NCBI GenBank assembly: GCA_905211485.1
Contig: CAJMAW010000054.1
Location: 1 to 19,880, forward strand
Reading direction: 5' to 3'
From: an uncultured Lentisphaeria bacterium
GTDB taxonomy: Bacteria; Verrucomicrobiota; Lentisphaeria; Victivallales; UBA1829
Length of the DNA stretch: 19,880 bases
The position numbers and the translations under genes were made by a program. The notes under the pieces were generated by a model. That model worked only from the letters and a program-made list of their open reading frames with translations, was not told the origin of the DNA and did no database searches. Positions 1 to 7,531 of this stretch are shown here, one piece after another. Position 1 is the first letter of the stretch. Every line of letters begins with the position of its first letter.

Positions 1-2
1 TG

Positions 3-500
3 ATCGCCACCATCCGAAGCCGTGAGATATCGGCTTCTATTATTTTGCAGTCGCAGAGCCAGTTAAAGACCATCTACAAGGATGCGGCGGATACCATCGT
101 CGGTAACTGTGACAGCACCTTGTTTTTGGGAGGCAAGGAGAAATCCACGCTCAAGGAAATTTCGGAGCTGCTGGGGAAAGAGACCATTGATCTCTATAAC
201 CAGTCCGAAAACCGGGGCAGCCAGGTTTCCCACGGCCTCAGTTATCAGAAATTAGGAAAGGAGTTGATGACCCAGGACGAATTGGCAGTGATGGACGGCG
301 GCAAGTGTATCTTCATGCTGCGGGGCGTGCGCCCGTTCCTTTCGGACAAGTACGACCTCACCCGGCACCCGAATTACAGATACACGGCCGACGCCGACCC
401 TAAAAATGTCTTTGACATGGAACGGTACATGAAGAAGCAGCGTGCCGTGGTAAAACCCACGGACACCTTCGATGTGTACGAGATTGACGCAACAACTTAA
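3..500 (+). CDS. virD4: VirD4/TraG-family type IV coupling protein, C-terminal part (5' end outside window)
   Basis: The open frame runs in from the left edge and ends at TAA 498-500, giving 165 residues. It contains the stretch IRSREISASIILQSQSQLK followed by a TLFLGG segment, typical of the C-terminal part of the TraG/VirD4 ATPase domain. In the family this is an inner-membrane hexameric ATPase that brings the relaxase-DNA complex to the conjugative channel. The Walker A and B motifs and the N-terminal membrane segments would lie upstream and are not visible. Codons upstream of the TTG at 45 continue the same homology, so that TTG is internal and not a start. The gene is followed after 36 nt by the Maff2 gene, the order known from Tn1549/CTn-type ICEs. 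The reading frame is undamaged to its stop. Confidence 0.9.
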   Translation: MATIRSREISASIILQSQSQLKTIYKDAADTIVGNCDSTLFLGGKEKSTLKEISELLGKETIDLYNQSENRGSQVSHGLSYQKLGKELMTQDELAVMDGGKCIFMLRGVRPFLSDKYDLTRHPNYRYTADADPKNVFDMERYMKKQRAVVKPTDTFDVYEIDATT

Positions 501-522
501 CCCAAAATCAAAAACATTTTTT

Positions 523-528
523 AGGAGG
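523..528 (+). promoter_or_regulatory. Ribosome binding site AGGAGG of the Maff2 gene
   Basis: A perfect AGGAGG lies 8 nt before the ATG at 537. Together with the short gap from the upstream stop codon it fixes the start of the 71-residue gene. Confidence 0.8.
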
Positions 529-536
529 ATTATTTT

Positions 537-752
537 ATGGAATTTTTCAACAGTGCAGTTGGTGTTTTGCAGACTCTCGTAGTGGCCCTGGGCGCAGGTC
601 TTGGTATCTGGGGCGTTATCAACCTTCTGGAAGGTTACGGCCAGGACAACCCTGCTTCCAAAAGCCAGGGTATGAAACAGTTGATGGCCGGCGGCGGTGT
701 CGCCCTCATCGGCATCACCCTTGTACCTCTGCTCTCCGGCCTGTTCGGTTGA
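537..752 (+). CDS. Maff2-family small membrane protein of ICE conjugation module
   Basis: The 71-residue protein has two hydrophobic segments at about residues 8-30 and 47-70, joined by a short polar Gly/Asn/Lys loop. Sequence and length match the Maff2 family, found almost only in Firmicutes conjugative elements between the coupling protein and the TrbL-like gene. Its function is not established. Small size, two membrane helices and a position directly before a VirB6-like gene resemble VirB2-type pilin subunits, so a structural role in the transfer channel is plausible, but that is inference. The start is well supported by the AGGAGG at 523-528. The stop TGA at 750-752 lies 20 nt before the next start. 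Confidence 0.88.
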   Translation: MEFFNSAVGVLQTLVVALGAGLGIWGVINLLEGYGQDNPASKSQGMKQLMAGGGVALIGITLVPLLSGLFG

Positions 753-772
753 TCGTCCGGCGGTGATCGCTT

Positions 773-1642
773 ATGGGCGGCATACTCGACAAACTCGATG
801 AATGGCTCCGAGGGCTGCTCATCGAGGGGATCACGGGAAACCTGTCGGGCATGTTCGATACGGTCAATACCAAAGTAGGCGAGATCGCCGGTGAAGTGGG
901 ACAGACGCCGCTGGCATGGAACAGCGGCGTCTTTTCTATGATCCGAAACCTCTCTGAAACGGTGATCGTTCCAATCGCCGGGGTTATCCTGACATTCGTA
1001 ATGTGTTATGAGCTGATCCAGCTTGTGACAGAGAAAAACAATCTGCACGATGTAGATACCTGGATGTTCTTCAAGTGGATTTTCAAGACCTTCTGTGCCG
1101 TTCTCATTGTGACGAACACATGGAATATCGTCATGGGTATCTTCGATGTGGGGCAAAGCGTTGTGAACAGCAGCGCAGGCGTCATCATCGGGAATACCTC
1201 CATTGATATCAGCAGCGTCATCACGGATATGGAGGCGCAGCTTGAAGCCCTGGGCACGGGAGAACTGTTCGGGCTGTGGTTCCAGTCCCTTTTCGTGGGG
1301 CTTACCATGAACGCCCTTTCCATCTGTATCATGCTTGTCATCTACGGCCGCATGATCGAGGTGTATTTGACAACTTCCGTTGGACCGATTCCGCTTGCCA
1401 CTATGACAAACCGGGATTGGAGCCATACAGGACAGAACTACTTGAAATCCCTGTTTGCATTGGCGTTCCAGGCATTTCTAATCATGGTGTGCGTGGGAAT
1501 CTACTCTGTTTTGGTACAGAGTATCGCCACGGACGGAAATATCTCAGGCGCGATATGGGCCTGCATGGGCTACACGGTCCTGCTGTGCTTCGCCCTGTTC
1601 AAGACCGGCAGCCTCTCTAAGAGCCTGTTCGGAGCGCATTAA
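773..1642 (+). CDS. TrbL/VirB6-like polytopic conjugal transfer protein
   Basis: The 289-residue protein begins with an amphipathic N-terminal region and has about five hydrophobic segments (roughly residues 64-84, 103-124, 171-192, 226-250 and 260-278). Between the second and third is a long, weakly hydrophobic loop rich in Ser, Val and Ile. This architecture and its place between Maff2 and PrgI fit the TrbL/VirB6-like inner-membrane channel component of Tn1549-type ICEs. It would act in the membrane with VirB3-like and VirB4 proteins to move DNA across the envelope. The ribosome binding site is weak (GGTGA at 763-767), so translation is probably coupled to the upstream gene. The stop TAA 1640-1642 overlaps the AGGAGG of the next gene. 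Confidence 0.85.
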   Translation: MGGILDKLDEWLRGLLIEGITGNLSGMFDTVNTKVGEIAGEVGQTPLAWNSGVFSMIRNLSETVIVPIAGVILTFVMCYELIQLVTEKNNLHDVDTWMFFKWIFKTFCAVLIVTNTWNIVMGIFDVGQSVVNSSAGVIIGNTSIDISSVITDMEAQLEALGTGELFGLWFQSLFVGLTMNALSICIMLVIYGRMIEVYLTTSVGPIPLATMTNRDWSHTGQNYLKSLFALAFQAFLIMVCVGIYSVLVQSIATDGNISGAIWACMGYTVLLCFALFKTGSLSKSLFGAH

Positions 1643-1647
1643 GGAGG
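1642..1647 (+). promoter_or_regulatory. Ribosome binding site AGGAGG deciding a TTG start for prgI
   Basis: AGGAGG at 1642-1647 overlaps the last base of the preceding stop codon and lies 9 nt before TTG 1657. No ATG or GTG lies at a usable distance, so the TTG is the start. Confidence 0.75.
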
Positions 1648-1656
1648 CTTGATAAA

Positions 1657-2091
1657 TTGGCGTATGTAACCATTCCAAAGGATTTGACGAAAGTAAAATC
1701 CAAAGTGCTGTTTGGGCTTACCAAACGGCAGCTTATATGTTTCGGAGCGGCGGCACTCATCGGAGTACCGCTTTTCTTTTTGCTCAGACGCACGGCCAGC
1801 AACAGCGCCGCCGCGTTCTGCATGATTATCGTCATGCTCCCGTTCTTTCTGCTCGCCATGTATGAGCGGCACGGCCAACCCCTGGAGGTAGTAGCCGGAC
1901 AGGTCATCCGCTGTATGTTCCTGCGGACGAAGGAGCGGCCTTACCAGACAAACAATTTCTACGCAGCCCTGGAGCGGCAGGCCCAGGCGGAAAAGGAGGT
2001 GAAAGCCATTGTTCAGAAAGCGAAAGCCAGAGCCGCAGGCACGGCAGGCGGCAAAACCCGCGGTAAAGCTGACCGCCGCAGAAAAGCGTGA
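1657..2091 (+). CDS. prgI: PrgI-family (VirB3-like) conjugation membrane protein
   Basis: The 144-residue protein starts MAYVTIPKDLTKVKSK with a TTG initiator. It has two adjacent membrane segments at about residues 26-43 and 50-69 and a long basic, Ala/Lys-rich C-terminal tail. The N-terminal VTIPKDL pattern and the paired helices are characteristic of the PrgI family, the Gram-positive counterpart of VirB3, which docks the VirB4 ATPase at the membrane. It overlaps the start of virB4 by 83 nt in another frame, so its last 27 or so codons also hold the virB4 ribosome binding site and start. That arrangement implies tight translational coupling of the two partner proteins. Confidence 0.88.
   Translation: MAYVTIPKDLTKVKSKVLFGLTKRQLICFGAAALIGVPLFFLLRRTASNSAAAFCMIIVMLPFFLLAMYERHGQPLEVVAGQVIRCMFLRTKERPYQTNNFYAALERQAQAEKEVKAIVQKAKARAAGTAGGKTRGKADRRRKA
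1994..1999 (+). promoter_or_regulatory. Ribosome binding site AGGAGG inside prgI deciding the virB4 TTG start
   Basis: AGGAGG at 1994-1999 lies within the prgI coding sequence, 9 nt before TTG 2009. It supports the overlapping virB4 start. Confidence 0.7.
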
Positions 2092-4438
2092 GATCAGCCG
2101 TATCCTGGAAACTGCCAGAGGCGACGGCAAGGTACATTCCGCACAGGACACTTTACCGTTCCGCCAGATGTACCCGGACGGCCTGTGCAAGCTGGACGAC
2201 CACACCTGGTCGAAGTGTATCGAGTTCGAGGATGTGAATTATCAGCTTGCAAAGCCTGACGACCAGACGGCGATCTTTGAAGCCCTCTGCGATATGTATA
2301 ACGCCCATGACGCTTCTATCGGGATGCAGCTCTCCCTTGTGAGCCGCCGCATGAACCGGGAGGATTTTGTGAAGCGTATCGAGATCGCGGCGCAGGGAGA
2401 TCACTTCGACCATATCCGTGAGCTTTACACGCAAATGCTCCGCAAGCAGCTTGAACGGGGCAACAACGGTCTTATCAAAACAAAGTACCTGACCCTCACC
2501 ATCGAGGCACGGGACAGCAAAACCGCACGGGCACGATTTTCCCGGATCGTCATGGATGCCCTCAACCATTTCAAGGTCATGGGTGCTCTGGCAAAAGAGC
2601 TTGGCGGCAAGGAGTGGCTGGAAATGCTCCACGGCATCCTGCACCCGGACGGAGAACGGTTTGCCTTTGAATGGAGTTGGCTTGCCCCTTCCGGCCTGTC
2701 GGTCCAGGATTTTATCGCACCTTCTTCTTTCCGCTTCGGTGAAGCAAGGAAGTTCACGATGGCGGATAAATTCTGTGCCGTGTCCTTTCTGCAGATCAGC
2801 GCACCGGAAATGGATGACCGTATGCTCACCGAACTGCTGGATACGGACAGCGGGCTGCTTGTCAGCCTCCATATCCGCAGCATGGACCAGAACGAGGCGA
2901 TCAAAACGGTCAAGCGGAAGATCACCGACATTGACAGTATGAAGATCGACGCGCAGAAAAAGGCGGTGCGGGAAGGTTTCGATATGGATATCATCCCCAC
3001 TGACCTTGCCACCTACGCAGGCGAGGCAAAGAATATCCTCCGTGATCTGCAAAGCAGAAATGAGCGAATGTTCCTGATGACCTTCCTGGTGGTGAACTTT
3101 GCGGACAGCAAGCAAAAGCTGGAGAATGACCTTCTCCGTGCGGCAAGCGTGGCGCAGAAATATAACTGCTCCCTGGTGCGGCTGGACTTTCAGCAGGAGG
3201 ACGGCTTCGTGTCGGCTCTGCCCCTGGGTGTCAACCGCATTAAGATACAGCGCGGACTTACCACTTCGGCGGTGGCGGTGTTCGTTCCCTTCACCACACA
3301 GGAGATTTTCCACGGCGGCGAAGCTCTCTACTACGGGCTCAATGCCACTTCCGGCAACATGATCCTTGCTGACCGCAAAAAGCTGAAAACGCCCAACGGC
3401 ATGATCTTAGGTACGCCCGGCAGCGGCAAGAGCTTTTCCGCAAAGCGTTCCATCGTGGGTGTGTTCCTGAATACAAAGGACGATATCTTGATCTGCGACC
3501 CGGAGGCGGAATATTTTCCGCTGGTGAACCGTCTGGAAGGCCAGGTCATCAAAATCTCGCCTACCAGCACGCAGTATGTGAACCCTATGGATATCAACCT
3601 CAATTACAGCGAGGATGATAACCCGCTGGCGTTGAAATCTGACTTTATCTTGTCGTTCTGTGAACTGGCGGCAGGCGGCCGGAACGGTCTGGAGCCGGTG
3701 GAAAAGACGGTCATTGACCGTGCTGTGCGGATCGTGTACCGCCCCTATATCGCAGACCCCCGCCCGGAGAATATGCCGCTGCTGGAAGATTTGTATGACG
3801 AGATCAAACGGCAGCCGGAGCCGGAGGCACAGCGGATCGCGGCGGCACTGGAACTGTATGTGCATGGCAGTCTGAATGTTTTTAACCACCGTACCAATGT
3901 GGATATCAACAACCGCATTGTCTGCTTCGATATCAAGGAGCTGGGAAAGCAGCTCAAAAGCCTGGGTATGCTGGTGATCCAGGACCAGGTATGGAACCGT
4001 GTTTCCCAAAACCGGGATCAGGGCAAATCCACCTGGTACTTCGTGGACGAGTTCCACCTTCTGCTGCGGGGCGAGGTTGGTTCCTGGAGTGTAGAGATTT
4101 GGAAACGCTTTCGCAAATGGGGCGGTATCCCCACGGGGATCACGCAGAACATCAAGGACCTGCTTTCCTCCCCGGAGATCGAGAACATCTTTGAAAACAG
4201 CGATTTTGTGTACCTTCTGAACCAGGCCAGCGGAGACAGGAAAATCCTCTGCGAGCGCCTGAATATCTCCAACCAGCAGGCGGCGCATATCAGCAACGCA
4301 GGCCCCGGCGAGGGGCTGATCTTCTTCGGCAATGTGATCCTGCCTTTTGTGGATGACTTCCCGAAGGACAATGAACTTTACAGCATTATGACAACAAAAC
4401 TTGGTGAAACCGGGAAAGGAGAAAACGAACATGAATGA
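2009..4438 (+). CDS. virB4: VirB4/TraE-family conjugative transfer ATPase
   Basis: The 809-residue protein has full length for the Firmicutes VirB4 family. An N-terminal VirB4/TraE-like domain covers about residues 40-400. The ATPase domain follows, with Walker A GTPGSGKS at residues 468-475 and Walker B WYFVDEFH around residues 676-683 (D680). In the family it is the membrane-associated ATPase that powers assembly and DNA transfer by the type IV secretion channel. The start is TTG with AGGAGG 9 nt upstream, inside prgI. The frame is free of stops or frameshifts, so there is no sign of decay. The stop TGA 4436-4438 overlaps the ATG of the next gene. The neighbours on the left are consistent with an ICE; those on the right are not, see the junction at about 4,490. 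Confidence 0.95.
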   Translation: MFRKRKPEPQARQAAKPAVKLTAAEKREISRILETARGDGKVHSAQDTLPFRQMYPDGLCKLDDHTWSKCIEFEDVNYQLAKPDDQTAIFEALCDMYNAHDASIGMQLSLVSRRMNREDFVKRIEIAAQGDHFDHIRELYTQMLRKQLERGNNGLIKTKYLTLTIEARDSKTARARFSRIVMDALNHFKVMGALAKELGGKEWLEMLHGILHPDGERFAFEWSWLAPSGLSVQDFIAPSSFRFGEARKFTMADKFCAVSFLQISAPEMDDRMLTELLDTDSGLLVSLHIRSMDQNEAIKTVKRKITDIDSMKIDAQKKAVREGFDMDIIPTDLATYAGEAKNILRDLQSRNERMFLMTFLVVNFADSKQKLENDLLRAASVAQKYNCSLVRLDFQQEDGFVSALPLGVNRIKIQRGLTTSAVAVFVPFTTQEIFHGGEALYYGLNATSGNMILADRKKLKTPNGMILGTPGSGKSFSAKRSIVGVFLNTKDDILICDPEAEYFPLVNRLEGQVIKISPTSTQYVNPMDINLNYSEDDNPLALKSDFILSFCELAAGGRNGLEPVEKTVIDRAVRIVYRPYIADPRPENMPLLEDLYDEIKRQPEPEAQRIAAALELYVHGSLNVFNHRTNVDINNRIVCFDIKELGKQLKSLGMLVIQDQVWNRVSQNRDQGKSTWYFVDEFHLLLRGEVGSWSVEIWKRFRKWGGIPTGITQNIKDLLSSPEIENIFENSDFVYLLNQASGDRKILCERLNISNQQAAHISNAGPGEGLIFFGNVILPFVDDFPKDNELYSIMTTKLGETGKGENEHE

Positions 4439-4495
4439 TCCCCGCTATTTGCATACAGAAGAAAAACAGGAGGAGAAGGATCCTCCCGGCCGCAG
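4431..4495 (+). pseudogene. Truncated start of the next ICE gene (about 20 codons), cut by the junction
   Basis: An ATG at 4431 overlaps the end of virB4 (ATGAATGA). It has an AAAGGAG-type ribosome binding site at 4415-4421, so a translationally coupled gene clearly begins here. The first residues are MNDPRYLHTEEKQEEK, a polar beginning of the kind expected for an ICE gene downstream of virB4. After about residue 20 the frame continues for about 120 codons (to 4850), but the composition turns unprotein-like and soon runs antisense to the chromosomal permease gene. I therefore read it as a 5' fragment whose remainder is missing. The exact break cannot be placed without a homologue and lies somewhere around 4,470-4,510. 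The product is unknown; cell-wall hydrolase or CD1108-like genes are usual at this place in related elements. Confidence 0.55.
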
Positions 4496-4709
4496 CAGAA
4501 GGGGAAAACACATGACGTCCTCTTTCTCTCTCTTGTCCAGTATACATTCTCATTTCAACCTCAGTCCAGGATTGTTGTTGCGCATCCGTTTTCAATCATG
4601 CCCGGAGCATCATCGAGCCCGGTCCGCATTTCACTTGCTGCATTCACCGCCTGTCATCTATACCAGGGCATTCTCTTGTGCAGTTCTTTCATATTTCACG
4701 TTTTCTCAT
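4496..4709. other. Junction-proximal stretch without recognisable gene
   Basis: This roughly 210-base stretch lies between the broken ICE gene and the 3' end of the convergent ABC permease. I see no credible coding frame with a ribosome binding site, no integrase, no terminal inverted repeat and no clear attachment core. A short inverted repeat GGAGGA-6 nt-TCCTCC lies just before it at about 4470-4487. The stretch would be the downstream flank of the chromosomal operon if the join is real. Confidence 0.4.
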
Positions 4710-5516
4710 TCAGCGTCGGGAAGGCATGAAATCCATGTGCTCCAGGCGCAGGGCGGCAATGGAAAGAAAGATTGCCGCTATGGAGAGAGAATACACCGTC
4801 AGCGCAAATGCAACAAGCCCGATCCCGTTGAAATTCGTGAAATAAAATAAATAATTCGGAAAGAAGTAATAAAAAAAGCCCACCGCCGATTCCGCTTCCG
4901 CAGCGAAATTCGCCGGCAGCATCGCCACCACTATCGGATAACATGCGAAAAACAGGGAAAAAACCAGATAAATCACCGCAAGAATCAAAGCCGCGAGATC
5001 CCCCATGAAGCAGGAAAACGCAATAATGATCGCCACAAACGGAAAAAATGCCAGAAGCAGCTGGAACTGACGGAACATCAGACCGGGTGAATACCATTGC
5101 CCGGTCCCGAAATAATGTGCCAGATAGATCACAATCTCGGAAAGAGTGAAGAATATAACGCACATGATAATCACACCGAAATACTTCCCGAGAAGATAGC
5201 GCCATCTCTGCAGCGGCTTGGAAAGAAGGAGAAAAATCAGACCGCTGGAAATATCCCGCGGGATTTCAGCCGCGCCTGAGAAAGAGGCCAGGATCACACT
5301 GATTGCAAACGCGAAACAACTGCCCGTCAGAATTCCATAGCCCCCCTGCTCCGAAACCAGCTGCGCCAGAATGGAATCCGAGGACACCTGGGCAGATACC
5401 GGATCCAGATCAGACACCATGCAGGAAAGAAGAAGCACGATCAGAAGCATGAGAAAAAACGCAGGTTCCTTCATTTTTCGAAGTGTCAGTTCCGTAATGG
5501 CCAGCATGTGAATCAT
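4710..5516 (-). CDS. ABC-2 type transporter permease (second permease of the locus)
   Basis: The product is about 268 residues with roughly six hydrophobic segments. Residues 84-112 contain EIPRDISSG and LLLSKPLQRWRYLLGK, the hallmark cytoplasmic stretch of ABC-2 permeases of the Gld/Nat-like type. It would form the membrane part of an exporter with the ATPase encoded at 8466-9419. An open frame extends upstream to 5672, but that part overlaps several perfect hairpins, lacks a ribosome binding site and is Lys/Arg-rich. I therefore place the start at ATG 5516 or, better spaced from GGCGG, at ATG 5507. It is the last gene of the minus-strand operon and ends convergently with the ICE fragment. 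The substrate is unknown. Confidence 0.85.
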   Translation of the reverse strand: MIHMLAITELTLRKMKEPAFFLMLLIVLLLSCMVSDLDPVSAQVSSDSILAQLVSEQGGYGILTGSCFAFAISVILASFSGAAEIPRDISSGLIFLLLSKPLQRWRYLLGKYFGVIIMCVIFFTLSEIVIYLAHYFGTGQWYSPGLMFRQFQLLLAFFPFVAIIIAFSCFMGDLAALILAVIYLVFSLFFACYPIVVAMLPANFAAEAESAVGFFYYFFPNYLFYFTNFNGIGLVAFALTVYSLSIAAIFLSIAALRLEHMDFMPSRR

Positions 5517-5533
5517 CCGCCTTCTGTTTTTTT

Positions 5534-5595
5534 GGGAGATCTCCCGGGAAAAGGAGTTTCTCCATTTTTTTAGGAGGGGAAGAAGCCTCTTCCCC
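5534..5595. repeat. Cluster of three short hairpins before the last permease gene
   Basis: The gap holds a perfect 12-base palindrome GGGAGATCTCCC (5534-5545), a GGAG-TTT-CTCC hairpin (5553-5563) followed on the + strand by seven T, and an 8-bp stem GGGGAAGA/TCTTCCCC with a 4-nt loop (5576-5595). In the minus-strand transcript these would fold in the roughly 195-nt leader of the permease gene. They may set message stability or act as a partial terminator. Function is inferred only. Confidence 0.5.
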
Positions 5596-5673
5596 ATCTG
5601 TTCCGATTGTTTTTCCCTGCTGAACGTATTTTCCTTTTTACAACCTGAGAAGTGTTTTCTCCGGAGTTGCATC

Positions 5674-5692
5674 CGGGGACTTTTTTTCCCCG
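5674..5692. repeat. Short inverted repeat after the helical-protein gene
   Basis: CGGGGA and TCCCCG (6-bp stem) flank a T-rich 7-nt loop just downstream of the stop codon at 5711 on the minus strand. The minus-strand transcript has no U-tract after it, so it is not a standard terminator. Confidence 0.35.
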
Positions 5693-5710
5693 TCCAAAGG
5701 CTTATTTCTT

Positions 5711-6424
5711 TTACCTGAGAGCCTCCGGCTCCAGAGCCGCATTCAGGAAATCCTGAAGCGACTGCTGATAGAAGACTTCATCCGCAATCTTCCTGACCCG
5801 GTCCGCATCGTCAAAACGGTTCAGATGGCGCAGCCCCTTTTCCAGTTCCTCATACAGGATCACGTAATCGCGGAATTCAGCTTCCTTCTCCGAAAGCGGC
5901 ATGAGGAAGGCCACTTTTTCCTCGTCTGAAGGCGAAGGCTTGCGGGAGGAGAATTGATTGTAAGCGGAAATCCAGGCGTTGAATTTTTCCATTCCGCCTA
6001 TTTTGCCCGTGTATTCATGGAAACGGGAAAGAGAGACCCGGTCGGACTCATTCCCGTTGAACATGAAATAGACATACGCGCGGTACGCGCCGGGCTCATC
6101 CGGATAGTTCTTCAGAATCTCCCCGTAGACGGCGACGCGTTCGGCGGAATCGCGCGTAAGTTCCGCAATGGAGGTCATCAATCCAAGCCGTTCCGACACT
6201 GTACTGGAGGCGGCAAGACGGTTTTTCAGATTCGTCATCAGAATTCTGTGATTGATCTTGTCCTGCGTGCCGGAAGGCAGACGGGCAATCATGGATTCGA
6301 GCGTCACAGTATTCGGACGGATCTTTGAAACCACCCCCTGCCGGAGAAGAAATTCAGAGGCGAAATAAGCGAAAAACACTCCCGCAGTCAAACAGTAAAT
6401 CCATGTTTTCCCGTATTTCGCCAT
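5711..6424 (-). CDS. Membrane-anchored helical (TPR-like) protein of the ABC locus, unknown function
   Basis: The 237-residue protein starts MAKYGKTWIYCLTAGVFFAY. One N-terminal membrane segment (about residues 8-26) with Lys on its inner side suggests an N-in anchor and an exported body. The rest is charged and helical, with a stretch around residues 87-120 (LTRDSAERVAVYGEILKNYP) that reads like a tetratricopeptide helix pair. I recognise no enzymatic motif. GGAGGAAAGGGGAA directly precedes the ATG. The gap to the upstream zinc-ribbon gene is 36 nt, so the two are co-transcribed. The pairing of two anchored helical proteins with ABC-2 permeases suggests periplasmic partners of the exporter. 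That is inference from context. Confidence 0.75.
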   Translation of the reverse strand: MAKYGKTWIYCLTAGVFFAYFASEFLLRQGVVSKIRPNTVTLESMIARLPSGTQDKINHRILMTNLKNRLAASSTVSERLGLMTSIAELTRDSAERVAVYGEILKNYPDEPGAYRAYVYFMFNGNESDRVSLSRFHEYTGKIGGMEKFNAWISAYNQFSSRKPSPSDEEKVAFLMPLSEKEAEFRDYVILYEELEKGLRHLNRFDDADRVRKIADEVFYQQSLQDFLNAALEPEALR

Positions 6425-6460
6425 TTCCCCTTTCCTCCGCCTTCTGCCGAATAGACTTCC

Positions 6461-7504
6461 TCACTCGGATTTTCCACGCTCCTCATCGACCTTCCATCCG
6501 CAGGCGGAACAGAATTTGGCTCCGGGCACAAGGACCGAACCGCATTTGACGCAGACACCCCAGACGCGTTTCAGCTCCGCTCCGCAATGCGTACAGAATT
6601 TCTGCCCGGCGGAAGAAGGATGAAGACAGGATTCGCAAAGATTGTGATCTGCAAAAACCTCCTTCTTGATTTTGGCAATGAGAGCAATTGTTTCAGGCGA
6701 AACTTCAATGCGCTCCCCGTTGAGATCGGTGGGATTTTTCGCTTCCTGAATCGCGGAAAGCAAACGCTCGCGGACATCCGGAATCAGCGGGGAATAATAA
6801 GGCTCCACTGTGGTCAGAGTCTGCTGAAGGGGCTGTTCGGTCACGCTGGGAAGACCGGAGGCTCTCTTCCATTCCCCGTACAGAATGGCGAGTTTGGCAT
6901 AAAATTCCCGGTCGGGAGCATTGCCTTTGGCCTCATCCTTCACCCGGGCGCGGATGTAATTGCTTACGATATGGGGTTTCGGCGTGCCGTTGCAGCGCTC
7001 CAGGGCCATCCGGAAGTAATGGGCGGCCTTCTTGAAATCGGGCTGCATCAGGATCTTGTCCGGATTTTCAATGTCGTACACCGGACGGGAATAGACAAAT
7101 CCCGTATAAAAGGGAATATCCGGATTGTTTTTCAGATATTCGATTTCACAGGCCTGATTCAGAAATTCCAGGGTCTTCTGGGGATTCGCGTTCAGAATAA
7201 AGGGAACGGCATCCTGATAAAGACGATCGAAATTCGGATCAAGACTCACCAGCTTCTCCAGCATTTTCGACACTTCGTCCACATTCGTGGAATCCACCGC
7301 CGGAAGATTGCCCAGATAATTGATGAGACGCATCCATTCCACGTCTGAATAAAACTTGTGAAGCCCCGCCACAGGCGCCTTCGTCAGCAGATCCCGGTCC
7401 GCGGAAATCTCCGACTGCATTCCCGTCAGACGCAGCGCCAGCAGAGAAGCCGCAGCCAGTGCCGCCAGCATCACGACAATTTGAATCAGCAAATCTTTTT
7501 TCAT
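6461..7504 (-). CDS. Membrane-anchored protein with helical repeats and two C-terminal zinc ribbons
   Basis: The 347-residue protein has an N-terminal membrane segment (about residues 5-24, preceded by MKK), a long helical middle region and a C-terminal tail with two zinc-ribbon knuckle sets. The first set is C290-x2-C293 with C304-x2-C307; the second is C318-x2-C321 with C332-x2-C335. The pattern FCxxCG is that of the common zinc-ribbon families. By the positive-inside rule the body should face the periplasm, which is odd for zinc ribbons. No catalytic motif is recognised. It sits 27 nt after a permease gene and 36 nt before a second anchored helical protein, so it is part of the ABC operon. 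It may sense substrate or scaffold the complex; the role is unknown. Confidence 0.8.
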   Translation of the reverse strand: MKKDLLIQIVVMLAALAAASLLALRLTGMQSEISADRDLLTKAPVAGLHKFYSDVEWMRLINYLGNLPAVDSTNVDEVSKMLEKLVSLDPNFDRLYQDAVPFILNANPQKTLEFLNQACEIEYLKNNPDIPFYTGFVYSRPVYDIENPDKILMQPDFKKAAHYFRMALERCNGTPKPHIVSNYIRARVKDEAKGNAPDREFYAKLAILYGEWKRASGLPSVTEQPLQQTLTTVEPYYSPLIPDVRERLLSAIQEAKNPTDLNGERIEVSPETIALIAKIKKEVFADHNLCESCLHPSSAGQKFCTHCGAELKRVWGVCVKCGSVLVPGAKFCSACGWKVDEERGKSE

Positions 7505-7531
7505 GATGAAACACTCTCTCCTTCCCTGCTC

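Noticed and set aside
45..59. TTG at 45 as the start of the first gene
   Set aside because: The frame is open to the left edge and encodes conserved VirD4 sequence before this codon, so the gene enters from outside.
4440..4720. ICE attachment site or IS end at the junction
   Set aside because: No direct or terminal inverted repeat, transposase or integrase was found; only a short GGAGGA/TCCTCC hairpin.
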